In this document: positions 1 to 7,967 of the stretch, piece after piece
Layout of the letters: every line of letters starts with the position of its first letter
How positions within the stretch are numbered: position 1 is the stretch's first letter
Position numbers and translations under genes: made by a program
DNA from: a virus
DNA: 30,054 nucleotides
Virus record (IMG/VR): IMGVR_UViG_3300010885_003859
Location: 1-30,054 of that record
Reading direction: 5' to 3' (one strand)
Notes under the pieces: generated by a model
Seen by the model: only the letters and a program-made list of their open reading frames with translations
Told to the model about the DNA's origin: nothing
Database searches by the model: none

Positions 1-2
1 CG

Positions 3-41
3 GTCAGTCGTTTCACTCCTGATGTTCCACTATGGTATTAG
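3..41 (+). CDS. Possible 3' end of an upstream gene (very tentative)
   Basis: The left edge may carry the last codons of a preceding gene. The frame starting at base 3 reads 12 codons, ending PDVPLWY, before a TAG at 39-41. The frame starting at base 1 is also open, to a stop at 52-54. Nothing shows which is real, and no function can be assigned from so short a piece. Confidence 0.2.
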   Translation, partial: VSRFTPDVPLWY

Positions 42-98
42 TATCTTGTGTTAGAAACTTATCTAGCACATGTTCTAGTGGTAAAGCATTATACACCC

Positions 99-125
99 AC
101 TTGACTATACTTGTCAAGTTTTTTT
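99..125 (+). terminator. Stem-loop plus T-tract just upstream of gene 55
   Basis: ACTTGAC at 99-105 and GTCAAGT at 113-119 form a perfect 7-bp stem around a 7-base loop, followed by a run of Ts to 125. This is the form of a weak intrinsic terminator. It lies only 14 bases before the gp55 ATG. It may end the upstream transcript, or attenuate or pause transcription into gene 55. A -10-like TATACT (106-111) lies inside the loop, so a promoter overlapping the hairpin is an alternative. Confidence 0.5.
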
Positions 126-139
126 ATTACTGGAGCCTT

Positions 140-673
140 ATGAAAGTAAAGAAACCTAAGAACTACGTAAATAATGTAGATTTCTTAAACGCATTAGTAG
201 AACATGCTGATGCAAACAAGAAAGCTATAGAAATGGATAGTGTTCCACCCAAAATTCCAATGTACATTGCAGAGTGTTTTGTCAAGATCGCAGAAGGTCT
301 ATCGCATAAACCTAACTTCATGAACTACACATATAGAGAAGATATGATCTCCGATGGTATAGAGAACTGTCTCATGTATTATAAGAATTTCAATCCGGAA
401 AAGACACAAAATCCATTCGCATATTTTACACAAATCATATATTATGCGTTCCTTCGGAGAATACATAAAGAGAAAATATACCAGTATACTAAGTATAAAT
501 CTGCGACTAAAGTGGGCGTAGATGATGAGTATGAGTTAATGGGGTTTGGTGATAATGGAGTGCAATTTGAAATATATGATAATCTTGCATCATTTATAGA
601 AACATTCGAGACGTTACTAGTCGCCAGAAAGGATGTTGTTAAGAAGCCAAAAGGTTTGGAACAATTTATGTAA
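140..673 (+). CDS. 55: Late-transcription sigma factor gp55
   Basis: Homologue of T4 gp55, the small sigma-70-family factor that directs host RNA polymerase to TATAAATA late promoters. The product is 177 residues; T4 gp55 is about 185. Residues 66-113 hold the region-2-like core, including NPFAYFTQIIYYAFLRRIHK at 91-110, which is diagnostic of the family. The C-terminus ends KGLEQFM, a short hydrophobic/acidic tail of the kind late sigma factors use to dock on the sliding clamp (inference). I chose ATG 140 over an upstream TTG at 32: TGGAG sits at 131-135, and the longer version would read through the 99-125 hairpin and adds residues unlike the family. Its cognate TATAAATA boxes occur at 9878 and 23121. 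Confidence 0.9.
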   Translation: MKVKKPKNYVNNVDFLNALVEHADANKKAIEMDSVPPKIPMYIAECFVKIAEGLSHKPNFMNYTYREDMISDGIENCLMYYKNFNPEKTQNPFAYFTQIIYYAFLRRIHKEKIYQYTKYKSATKVGVDDEYELMGFGDNGVQFEIYDNLASFIETFETLLVARKDVVKKPKGLEQFM

Positions 674-684
674 TTGGAGGTGTT

Positions 685-1758
685 ATGAGAGTAGCAATTA
701 TAACGGATCAACATTTCGGTGCCAGGAATGATAGTATTACATTTCTAGACTTCTATGAAAAATTCTACGACGGAACTTTCTTTCCGTCACTAGTGGCTAA
801 CAATATCAATACACTACTAATACTTGGTGATACATTTGATAGGCGTAAGTATGTAAACTTCTTAACACTAAAGAGATCAAAGGAAATGTTATTTGATAAA
901 CTACAATCATTGAATATTAAAGTACACATGCTGGCAGGTAACCACGATACGTTCCATAAGAATAGTAACAACATTAATTCGGTTGATCTACTATTGAATG
1001 AATATCCAAATGTGAATGTAATAGATTCCCCACAGACCATTATTGTTAATGGAGTATCTATCTGTATGATCCCTTGGATATGTGCAGATAATTATCAAGA
1101 ATGTCTGGATGAGATCAATAATACCAAAGCACTAATCTGTATGGGACACTTCGAGATAGCGGGATTCTCTATGTATAGAGGTATGGCCGCACATGATGGA
1201 TTAGAGCGATCAATGTTCAGAAAGTTCATGAACACATTCTCTGGACACTATCACCACAGATCTAGTGCTGATAGCATATATTACCTCGGCAATCCGTACC
1301 AATTAACGTGGTCAGATTATGAGGATGTTCGCGGGTTCCACTTGTACGATGTTCAGAATTTTGAACTAGAATTTGTACCAAACCCTAATGATATGTTCTT
1401 TAAGATCACATACAATGACATCAAGGCTAAAACATATCTACCGAAACGATTACAGGAATTATCACAATACACTAACAAATACGTCAAGGTTGTTGTACTA
1501 AACAAGATAAATCCCCACCTATTTGATACATTTATGGATAATCTATATAGTGTTAATCCCATTGATGTTACTATCATCGAAGATATTATAGACTTGACTG
1601 AGAACGGTAGTGATGATATAATAACTCAATCAGAAGACACTTTGCAAATACTGAACAAGTTTGTTGATTCTGTACAAGAAGATAACATCGACAACTCTAG
1701 GTTGAAGGGTATCTTGCATGAAATATATGTCGAAGCATTGAATAGTGAACGTGTATGA
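685..1758 (+). CDS. 47: Recombination nuclease subunit gp47 (Mre11-like)
   Basis: Nuclease subunit of the phage Mre11/Rad50-type complex that processes DNA ends for recombination-dependent replication and host DNA degradation. The product is 357 residues (T4 gp47 339). The calcineurin-type metallophosphoesterase motifs are complete: D8-x-H10, G48-D49 with D52, G85-N86-H87-D88, H155, and G187-H188-Y-H190. A strong Shine-Dalgarno, GGAGGT at 676-681, precedes ATG 685, 11 bases after the gp55 stop. Its stop TGA overlaps the gp46 ATG (ATGA at 1755), so the two subunits are translationally coupled, as in T4. Confidence 0.93.
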   Translation: MRVAIITDQHFGARNDSITFLDFYEKFYDGTFFPSLVANNINTLLILGDTFDRRKYVNFLTLKRSKEMLFDKLQSLNIKVHMLAGNHDTFHKNSNNINSVDLLLNEYPNVNVIDSPQTIIVNGVSICMIPWICADNYQECLDEINNTKALICMGHFEIAGFSMYRGMAAHDGLERSMFRKFMNTFSGHYHHRSSADSIYYLGNPYQLTWSDYEDVRGFHLYDVQNFELEFVPNPNDMFFKITYNDIKAKTYLPKRLQELSQYTNKYVKVVVLNKINPHLFDTFMDNLYSVNPIDVTIIEDIIDLTENGSDDIITQSEDTLQILNKFVDSVQEDNIDNSRLKGILHEIYVEALNSERV

Positions 1759-3473
1759 TTATTTTTAAAGTCCTGAGATATAAAAATATATTAAGCACCG
1801 GTAATGTGTTTACAGAAATAAAGCTTAATTCTAGTAAGAACACCCTCATAATTGGATTTAATGGATCTGGAAAAAGTACTATGCTGGATGCATTATGTTT
1901 CGTTCTGTTCGGGAAACCGTTCAGAAAGATCAATAAAGGCAATCTGCTAAACAGTGTTAATGCTTCTAATGGTGTAGTGGAGGTTGAATTTGTTATAGGC
2001 ACCAAAGAATATAAGATAATCCGAGGCATTAAACCCAATATATTCGAAATATATTGTGGAGGTGTTATGATAAACCAGGACGCCAAGGCCAAAGATTATC
2101 AGGATTATCTAGAGAAAGTTATTCTGAAACTGAACTTCAAATCATTCACACAAGTGGTAATATTGGGTTCAGCGTCTTTTGTACCATTCATGCAATTATC
2201 AGCTGCTGATAGACGTGCTATCATTGAAGACCTATTGGATATACAAATATTCTCATCTATGAATTCATTGGTAAAGGAAAAGTTATCCACCATTAAAGAT
2301 GAATCGTCCAACAACAAGTATGAGTTGAACATAACAGCAGAAAAGATAAAACTACAGAAGAAGAACATAGATGAACATAAAAAGCACAATGATGAAGAAG
2401 TTGCTAGAAAGCTGGGCGAAATTGAAACTTCTAAACTACAGAATGAACGTCTACTTGCTGATGGTGTATTAATACAACAGCACATAGAAACTCTACAGAA
2501 AAAGATAGATGATAAACTTTCTGTAGAAACGAAATCTAGAAAGATGATACAAATGGAGGCTAAACTAGAGTCTAGTATTGATTTAATCAATAAAGATATA
2601 GCGTTTTATCATCAGAACGATGACTGCCCAACGTGTAGACAAGTGCTGGATGTTGACTTTAAAACTAGCCAAGTTACTGAAAAGACTACTAAACTAGTAC
2701 AAATCAACAAAGGTGTTAATGAGATATCTTCCGAAATAAAACGATTGAACGAAAGACTTGCTGAAATACAAGGAATTAACAAACAGATTACTCAACACAA
2801 CAATGAAATAGTTAGTAATAATTCTACAATATCAGCAATGAATCAGTACATATCTAAGATAAACCGTGAAATTGAATTGTTATCTGTTCGTAAAGACACT
2901 ATAGAAAATGATAACGGATCTCTTATTGAGATGGTAGAACATCTGCAAAAGATCATGACCGAACAAGAAAGACTATCCAACGAGAAGCAATACTATGAAT
3001 ACGCATCTAATCTACTGAAAGATACAGGCATCAAGACTAGAATAGTAAAGCAATATCTACCAGTAATGAACAAGCTAATCAACAAGTACTTGTCGGCAAT
3101 GGATTTCTTCGTGAACTTCAATATAGACGAAAACTTTGATGAAACCATTAAGTCTAGACATCGCGATGATTTCAAGTATACTAACTTCTCGGAAGGTGAG
3201 AAAACTAAGATAGACCTAAGCTTATTGCTAACATGGCGACAAGTTGCTAAGATGAAGAACTCAACCAATACTAATATATTGATAATGGATGAGATACTAG
3301 ATTCTTCTATGGATGATGCTTCTATAGATAATCTGTTTAAAATATTTGAAGAATTTGATGACGACACAAATCTATTCGTGATTAGTCATCGTGGTGATCA
3401 TTTATTTGATCGATTTAGATCAGTAATAAAATTTGAAAAGAGTGGGAATTTCTCACGAATAGCTAAACTATAG
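1755..3473 (+). CDS. 46: Recombination nuclease subunit gp46 (Rad50-like ATPase)
   Basis: SMC/Rad50-type ATPase partner of gp47, 572 residues (T4 gp46 560). Walker A GFNGSGKST is at 34-42. A central predicted coiled coil (about 170-440) is interrupted by a zinc hook, C291-P-T-C294. The ABC signature FSEGEKT starts at 478, and Walker B LIMDE has D512-E513. The gene begins at the ATGA overlap with gene 47. The intact hook and all ATPase motifs indicate a functional enzyme. Confidence 0.93.
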   Translation: MIIFKVLRYKNILSTGNVFTEIKLNSSKNTLIIGFNGSGKSTMLDALCFVLFGKPFRKINKGNLLNSVNASNGVVEVEFVIGTKEYKIIRGIKPNIFEIYCGGVMINQDAKAKDYQDYLEKVILKLNFKSFTQVVILGSASFVPFMQLSAADRRAIIEDLLDIQIFSSMNSLVKEKLSTIKDESSNNKYELNITAEKIKLQKKNIDEHKKHNDEEVARKLGEIETSKLQNERLLADGVLIQQHIETLQKKIDDKLSVETKSRKMIQMEAKLESSIDLINKDIAFYHQNDDCPTCRQVLDVDFKTSQVTEKTTKLVQINKGVNEISSEIKRLNERLAEIQGINKQITQHNNEIVSNNSTISAMNQYISKINREIELLSVRKDTIENDNGSLIEMVEHLQKIMTEQERLSNEKQYYEYASNLLKDTGIKTRIVKQYLPVMNKLINKYLSAMDFFVNFNIDENFDETIKSRHRDDFKYTNFSEGEKTKIDLSLLLTWRQVAKMKNSTNTNILIMDEILDSSMDDASIDNLFKIFEEFDDDTNLFVISHRGDHLFDRFRSVIKFEKSGNFSRIAKL

Positions 3474-3482
3474 GATAAACAC

Positions 3483-4052
3483 ATGAGTGATGTAATAACA
3501 TTTAATACAGAAGAACTAGCTAAACCACTATCAGCAAAAACTCCTGATGTGTTTGAGTTGATATATGGACCACTTAACACTACACCATTGAATGATTTTA
3601 ATTTTGAACTTTTTGGGACTGATGCAAATCTATTTGCATCAACACTGGTCGATACATGTAAAAAACATAATGGTCTAGGACTATCAGCCAACCAGTGTGG
3701 GTTTCCACATAGAGTTTTTGTTATGGGGTCTGGCGACGAATATGTGGCATTCTTTAATCCAAATATAGTCACTATATCAGAAACGACCATTAAATTGGCA
3801 GAGAATACATTAACAATACCATTCCTAGAGCTAAAAGTGAAACGTCCCATCTCAATTGAAGTTGAATATCAAGACTTTAATGGTATAGTGCATCAGCAAT
3901 TCTTTGGTGGACTGTCTGCAAGGATATTTCAGCAACAACTAGATAATCTTAATGGGATTATGTTCATTAATCATGCTAAACCTCTATCAATAGAGAGAGC
4001 AATAAAAAAACAGAAAAAAATGCTGAAACGATGTGGTATGCGTGCAAGTTAA
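3483..4052 (+). CDS. Peptide deformylase homologue lacking all active-site residues (pseudoenzyme)
   Basis: The fold is recognisable as peptide deformylase, the metalloenzyme that removes N-formyl groups from nascent proteins and is often carried by marine T4-like phages. The product is 189 residues. Motif 1 is kept: GLGLSANQ at 64-71, with the conserved Gln71. Motif 2, normally E-G-C-L-S, reads E107-N-T109-L-T, so the Cys metal ligand is Thr. Motif 3, normally Q-H-E-x-D-H, reads Q150-Q151-Q152-L-D-N155, so both His ligands and the catalytic Glu are gone. The frame is intact. The C-terminus (171-189) is strongly basic (KKQKKMLKR). The fold call is fairly secure and loss of canonical activity is a strong inference. 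The role is unknown; ribosome binding without catalysis is one possibility. It lies 9 bases after gp46, and the next gene starts at the base after its stop. Confidence 0.8.
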   Translation: MSDVITFNTEELAKPLSAKTPDVFELIYGPLNTTPLNDFNFELFGTDANLFASTLVDTCKKHNGLGLSANQCGFPHRVFVMGSGDEYVAFFNPNIVTISETTIKLAENTLTIPFLELKVKRPISIEVEYQDFNGIVHQQFFGGLSARIFQQQLDNLNGIMFINHAKPLSIERAIKKQKKMLKRCGMRAS

Positions 4053-5609
4053 ATGAAAAAATTTATCGAGGAACACTGTTTAACAAAAACCAACAATCTT
4101 AACAATCGTTCATGTGCGGAACTTTGGTGGTCAATACGAAACTATCATTCAGAATTTAAACAGATAAATTATTTAACTAGCTTCCTTGATGAATACTCAC
4201 CATCATTTGCAGAAAGATTATATGTCGTTGTTAATGGGATATCTAATAGAAAATTGTGCAAAAGCTGTGGTAAATTTTGCAACTTTAATAATTATAAAAA
4301 TGGGTATTATACCTATTGTTCAACATATTGCTCTACACAATGCGCAGACAGAAATATCAAGATACACACTAATAGAGACTATGATAAGATAACAGAAAAA
4401 ATGCGTGCTACTAACCTAGAGAGGTATGGTGTAGAATATACAACACAGTCTCAAAATATGATAGATAAGACATTCGAGACTAAATTAGACCGATACGGAG
4501 ACCCAAATTATAATAACCAAGATAAATCTAAACAAACGTGCCTAGAGAGATATAGGGTGGAATTTTCAGCACAAGATCGCGGTATTATCAACAAAATCCA
4601 ATACAATAAAGAAATCCTTTACCCTCAACTGAGAGATAAAGATTGGCTGATAAAAGAGAACAGCACTAAGTCAGTAACCACTATATCAGAAGAGCTTGGA
4701 TGTACATATAGAACAGTTTATCTATACTTCGAAAAATATAACATAGAAATGAACTCATTCTATTCTACTCACTCTAAGTCTCAAAATGAAGTATTCGAGT
4801 ATATTTCTTCTATATACAACGGAAGAATACTTCAGAACGATAGAGTTGCAATAGGGCCTAAAGAGATTGATATATATTTGCCTGATATAAATTTAGGTAT
4901 CGAATATAATGGTATGTATTGGCACGCAGAAGATAGTAAGAGACACCTAGATAAACATGATCTATGTAAGAACGAAGGTATAACTCTTGTTCAGATATGG
5001 GATCATGAATGGAATACTAAAAAAGATATAATCAAATCTATAATATCATCCAAGATAGGAAATACAGAAAGGGTGTTTGCCAGAAAATGTTCTATTATTG
5101 ACGTCACATCTAAAGATTACAAAAACTTCTTAAACACTAATCATCTACAAGGTAACGTTAACTCCTCTATTAGAAAAGGTCTTATGTATGGAGGAAAGTT
5201 AGTTTGTGTGATGGGACTAGGCAAAAGTAGATTTGATAAAAAATGTTCACATGAGTTATTGAGATTTGCCAACAAATTAAACATCACAGTAATAGGGGGT
5301 TTTGATAAACTGCTGAACTGTGTATTGACATCATATGACATACAATCATTACAAACCTTTGCCGATATGAGATTGTTTAATGGCTCTGTGTATGAAAGAT
5401 CTGGGTTTGTATTCTCACACAACTCTAAACCTGGATATGTTTATTATAAGAGTAACGTTATAAAAACACGTCAAGATTTCCAGAAACATAAACTAAGCAA
5501 GGTGTTTCCAAACTTCGACGCTAATTTGAGTGAAAGAGAAAACACATCTATAAACGGATGGAGAAGAGTATATGATTGTGGTCAATCAGTTTTTATAAAG
5601 ACCATTTGA
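4053..5609 (+). CDS. Hef-like homing endonuclease with Vsr-type nuclease domain
   Basis: Free-standing homing-endonuclease-type protein of 518 residues. Residues 69-97 hold a cysteine cluster (C69-x2-C72, then C89, C93, C97), probably a zinc-binding module. Three degenerate repeats follow, around NLERYGVEYTTQSQ (121-134), TKLDRYGDPNYNNQ (143-156) and TCLERYRVEFSAQ (162-174). A putative helix-turn-helix lies at about 205-228. The nuclease core, EIDIYLP at 271-277 and LGIEYNGMYWHAE at 281-293, matches the Vsr/EDxHD-type fold with likely catalytic E271, D273, E284 and H291; VQIWDHEW at 313-320 is the usual following strand. These proteins cut allelic sites to spread their own gene. The ATG starts right after the deformylase stop, with no linker and no obvious Shine-Dalgarno. 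Its TGA stop lies inside the -35 box of the next promoter. Confidence 0.8.
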   Translation: MKKFIEEHCLTKTNNLNNRSCAELWWSIRNYHSEFKQINYLTSFLDEYSPSFAERLYVVVNGISNRKLCKSCGKFCNFNNYKNGYYTYCSTYCSTQCADRNIKIHTNRDYDKITEKMRATNLERYGVEYTTQSQNMIDKTFETKLDRYGDPNYNNQDKSKQTCLERYRVEFSAQDRGIINKIQYNKEILYPQLRDKDWLIKENSTKSVTTISEELGCTYRTVYLYFEKYNIEMNSFYSTHSKSQNEVFEYISSIYNGRILQNDRVAIGPKEIDIYLPDINLGIEYNGMYWHAEDSKRHLDKHDLCKNEGITLVQIWDHEWNTKKDIIKSIISSKIGNTERVFARKCSIIDVTSKDYKNFLNTNHLQGNVNSSIRKGLMYGGKLVCVMGLGKSRFDKKCSHELLRFANKLNITVIGGFDKLLNCVLTSYDIQSLQTFADMRLFNGSVYERSGFVFSHNSKPGYVYYKSNVIKTRQDFQKHKLSKVFPNFDANLSERENTSINGWRRVYDCGQSVFIKTI

Positions 5610-5634
5610 CAACTCATATAAAATGTAGTATAAT
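5606..5634 (+). promoter_or_regulatory. Sigma-70-type promoter for the 5669 glycosyltransferase
   Basis: TTGACA at 5606-5611, a 17-bp spacer, and TATAAT at 5629-5634 are exact consensus boxes. Downstream the sequence reads TATAATATACCTTT, a pattern shared with other promoters here. The -35 box overlaps the TGA stop of the endonuclease gene. Confidence 0.85.
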
Positions 5635-5668
5635 ATACCTTTAACAATAACGAAACGAGAATTATATT

Positions 5669-6466
5669 ATGGAAATATCAATTAAAAAAGAAGAATTACA
5701 AAAGAAAAGTTTGTTCGTTGCCACGCCAATGTTTGGAGGTCTTAACCACGGTTTGTATATGAAGTCTTGCCTAGATCTGCAAGGTCTCTGTATGCAATAT
5801 GGTATCGAAATTAAGTTCTCGTTCCTGTTTAATGAAAGTTTGATTACTAGGGCACGCAACTATCTTGTGGATGAGTTTGTACATAGATCAGAGTGCACGC
5901 ATTTATTGTTCTTGGATTCAGACATTCATTTTGATCCAAAAGATGTTATCACATTATTAGCATTAGATAAAGATGTTATTGGTGCCCCATATCCAAAGAA
6001 AGCCATTAAATGGAAATCGGTAAAAACTGCACTAACTAAAAATCCAAACATAGACGCAAACGACCTAGAGAATGTTGTTGGTGACTATGTATTCAATCCA
6101 GTAAAAGGTACTGATCAATTTTCGGTAACTGAACCGTTAGAAGTATTGGAAATTGGTACTGGGTTTATGTTGATCAATAGAACAGTATTCCCTAAGTTTG
6201 AAAAAGAATATCCACTTCTTAGATACAAACCAGATCATGTTGGTCAAGCTAACTTTGATGGCACACGATATATTCATGCATACTTTGACACAATCATCGA
6301 TAAAGATTCTGAGCGGTATTTGAGCGAAGATTACATGTTCTGCCAATTCTGGCGTAATATGGGTGGCGAAATTTGGTTATGTCCTTGGATGCGAACTAGT
6401 CATATTGGTACATATCATTTCAAAGGTGATATGCCAGCCGTAGCAAATTTTGTTGGGGAGCTATAA
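5669..6466 (+). CDS. Glycosyltransferase-like protein (GT-A fold)
   Basis: Predicted nucleotide-sugar transferase of 265 residues. The N-terminal strand SLFVATPMFGG (14-24) and the nucleotide-binding loop FNESLITRARN (54-64) lead to THLLFLDSDIHF (77-88), whose D83-x-D85 is the metal-binding DxD of GT-A enzymes. The end, WLCPWMRTSHIGTYHF, is typical of a glycosyltransferase group in marine T4-like phages. It is the first gene behind the 5606 promoter and so likely early. The acceptor (host polysaccharide, DNA or virion) cannot be told from sequence. Genes nearby are nucleotide metabolism and replication, and there is no hydroxymethyl-pyrimidine synthase in the window to suggest a DNA acceptor. 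Confidence 0.7.
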   Translation: MEISIKKEELQKKSLFVATPMFGGLNHGLYMKSCLDLQGLCMQYGIEIKFSFLFNESLITRARNYLVDEFVHRSECTHLLFLDSDIHFDPKDVITLLALDKDVIGAPYPKKAIKWKSVKTALTKNPNIDANDLENVVGDYVFNPVKGTDQFSVTEPLEVLEIGTGFMLINRTVFPKFEKEYPLLRYKPDHVGQANFDGTRYIHAYFDTIIDKDSERYLSEDYMFCQFWRNMGGEIWLCPWMRTSHIGTYHFKGDMPAVANFVGEL

Positions 6467-6467
6467 T

Positions 6468-6974
6468 ATGACTGGTAATGGGGCTGCACATGATCCAAAC
6501 GACACTAATGCTGTTGAAATGTATCCAAATTACTACAATTATAGTAAAGAACCTAGTCCAACAGGATCAATAACAGCTTCCTCAACTGGATCACAAGAAT
6601 TAGGGACGCGAACTAGTCATGTTTCTGGTGCCGGTTTCAATTTTGGAGGTGTTTCAACTGTGGATCACAGCATAGAATGTAAGAGTTCGGAACATGGTAG
6701 AAAGTTCGACCAAAACAAGTTGGAATATGGGTTAGTGCCACCAATTGGATTCAAAGCAGTAGTAGAGATCCTAACACTAGGTGCTCAGAAATATGATAGG
6801 GATAACTGGAAACACGTCCCCGATGGTAAACGTAGATATTTCGATGCCGCAATGAGACACTTGTGGGACTGGAAAAGTGGAGAACGATTCGATGAAGAAA
6901 CATCCAAGAACCATCTAGCACATGCTATTTGCAATTTAATGTTCTTATTAGAGAAAGATTTGTTGACAGAATAG
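6468..6974 (+). CDS. dATP/dGTP diphosphohydrolase-like protein (DUF5664/MazZ family)
   Basis: The C-terminal half matches the phage dATP/dGTP diphosphohydrolase N-terminal family (all-alpha, MazG-related): KFDQNKLEYGLVPP at 79-92, GAQKYDRDNW at 105-114, HLWDW at 131-135, and the DEETSKNHLAHAICNLMFL helix at 142-160. Such enzymes hydrolyse purine dNTPs and adjust the precursor pool. Relatives work with PurZ in 2-aminoadenine phages, but no purZ is present here. Residues 1-75 are an unusual Ser/Thr/Gly/Asn-rich extension. I chose ATG 6468 because GGGGAG lies just upstream, one base after the preceding stop codon. The product is 168 residues. Confidence 0.72.
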   Translation: MTGNGAAHDPNDTNAVEMYPNYYNYSKEPSPTGSITASSTGSQELGTRTSHVSGAGFNFGGVSTVDHSIECKSSEHGRKFDQNKLEYGLVPPIGFKAVVEILTLGAQKYDRDNWKHVPDGKRRYFDAAMRHLWDWKSGERFDEETSKNHLAHAICNLMFLLEKDLLTE

Positions 6975-6990
6975 AAATACGTGATATAAT
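6963..6990 (+). promoter_or_regulatory. Sigma-70-type promoter for the clamp gene 45
   Basis: TTGACA at 6963-6968, a 16-bp spacer, and TATAAT at 6985-6990, with an extended -10 TGA just before it. The sequence continues TATAATATATATTT. The -35 box lies inside the last codons of the 6468 gene. Confidence 0.82.
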
Positions 6991-7015
6991 ATATATTTAC
7001 ATTATGGAGTAACGC

Positions 7016-7687
7016 ATGAAATTATCGAATCAAACATTAGCAATTCTTAAGAACTTTAGCACCATCAATAAAGGTATCCAGGTAAAGGCTGGAAGTAAAA
7101 TAGCCACAATATCATCAGGAAAATCTGTGTTAGCTAATGCCGTACTAACTGACGAGTTCCCGATGGATTTCTGTGTATATGATCTGACTCAATTCTTATC
7201 TGTGCATTCATTATTCAAAGACTCTGTTGATTTGGAATTTGATGGCACCAATGTCATCTTTAATTCTGGTAGATCAAAGATCAAATACAGAGTTACTGAA
7301 CCTGAAATGATATTATTACCACCCGAAAAGGAGATAATACTACCGTCACTTGATTGTTCATTTACACTAACTGCTGCTGACTATGAGTGGATAATGAAGA
7401 CATGTGCGGTATTATCGTCTCCACACATTGGTATTAGATCAGATGGTGAGAAGATCGAAATCGTCACATTTGATGCCAACAATGATTCAGCGCACACGAA
7501 TTTCATCGAGGTTGGCAGTGTTGATGGTGATAGTACGTATACAGTAGTATTTAAGGCTGAGAACATAAAAATGATCCCAGGTAGTTATGAAGTTAATATC
7601 TCATTTAAAGGTATTGGTCATTTTAAAAACACTACAGAAGAAGTCCAATATTGGATTGCTTTTGAATCTAATGAATCTAAGGTATAA
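7016..7687 (+). CDS. 45: DNA polymerase sliding clamp gp45
   Basis: Trimeric processivity clamp that tethers gp43 to DNA and, in T4, also activates late transcription with gp55 and gp33. The product is 223 residues (T4 gp45 228). The start MKLSNQTLAILKNFSTINKG and the internal segment DFCVYDLTQFLSVHSLFKD are typical of the T4 clamp, and the spacing of the two PCNA-like domains fits. GGAG lies 8 bases before ATG 7016. The gene follows its own consensus promoter and leads the 45-44-62-regA replication block. Confidence 0.9.
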   Translation: MKLSNQTLAILKNFSTINKGIQVKAGSKIATISSGKSVLANAVLTDEFPMDFCVYDLTQFLSVHSLFKDSVDLEFDGTNVIFNSGRSKIKYRVTEPEMILLPPEKEIILPSLDCSFTLTAADYEWIMKTCAVLSSPHIGIRSDGEKIEIVTFDANNDSAHTNFIEVGSVDGDSTYTVVFKAENIKMIPGSYEVNISFKGIGHFKNTTEEVQYWIAFESNESKV

Positions 7688-7689
7688 TT

Positions 7690-7965
7690 ATGGCTAGTAT
7701 TACTACATTATTTGGAACATTCAACGACGGAGAATTGATTGCACTTAAAGGTGCAATTGATGAAATGATCGTTGTTATGGAAAGACAAGATGCCCAAAGA
7801 CTTGCAATGAAAGATATTCTTGATGCGGCATTTGACACACTGAAGATCCCCAAGAAGATTCTAAGAAAGTTAGCGAAAGTTCAATACAAACAGTCTTTCC
7901 AAGAAGATGTTGCTGAACAGGGCGAGTTTGAATCACTATTTGAGGGAATAACCAACATGGTTTAA
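7690..7965 (+). CDS. Small protein, possibly DsbA-like dsDNA-binding
   Basis: Product of 91 residues, predicted mostly helical. The segment from about residue 36 (QRLAMKDILDAAFDTLKIP) through ILRKLAKVQYKQSFQE and a final acidic helix recalls T4 DsbA, a small double-stranded-DNA-binding protein linked to late transcription, in length, order of basic and acidic helices and the YHK/YKQ-like segment. The similarity is weak by eye. It is tightly coupled between gene 45 (2-base gap, AAGG just upstream) and the 2OG oxygenase (2-base gap). An uncharacterised protein co-expressed with the clamp is the safe description. Confidence 0.5.
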   Translation: MASITTLFGTFNDGELIALKGAIDEMIVVMERQDAQRLAMKDILDAAFDTLKIPKKILRKLAKVQYKQSFQEDVAEQGEFESLFEGITNMV

Positions 7966-7967
7966 CT

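Noticed and set aside
32-139. Upstream TTG start giving gp55 36 extra residues
   Set aside because: The extension runs through the hairpin at 99-125 and does not resemble the family; ATG 140 has a Shine-Dalgarno and gives the expected length.
442-714. Minus-strand ORFs here and throughout the window
   Set aside because: All lie opposite well-supported + strand genes, lack recognisable motifs and Shine-Dalgarno context, and are explained by the codon bias of the opposite strand.
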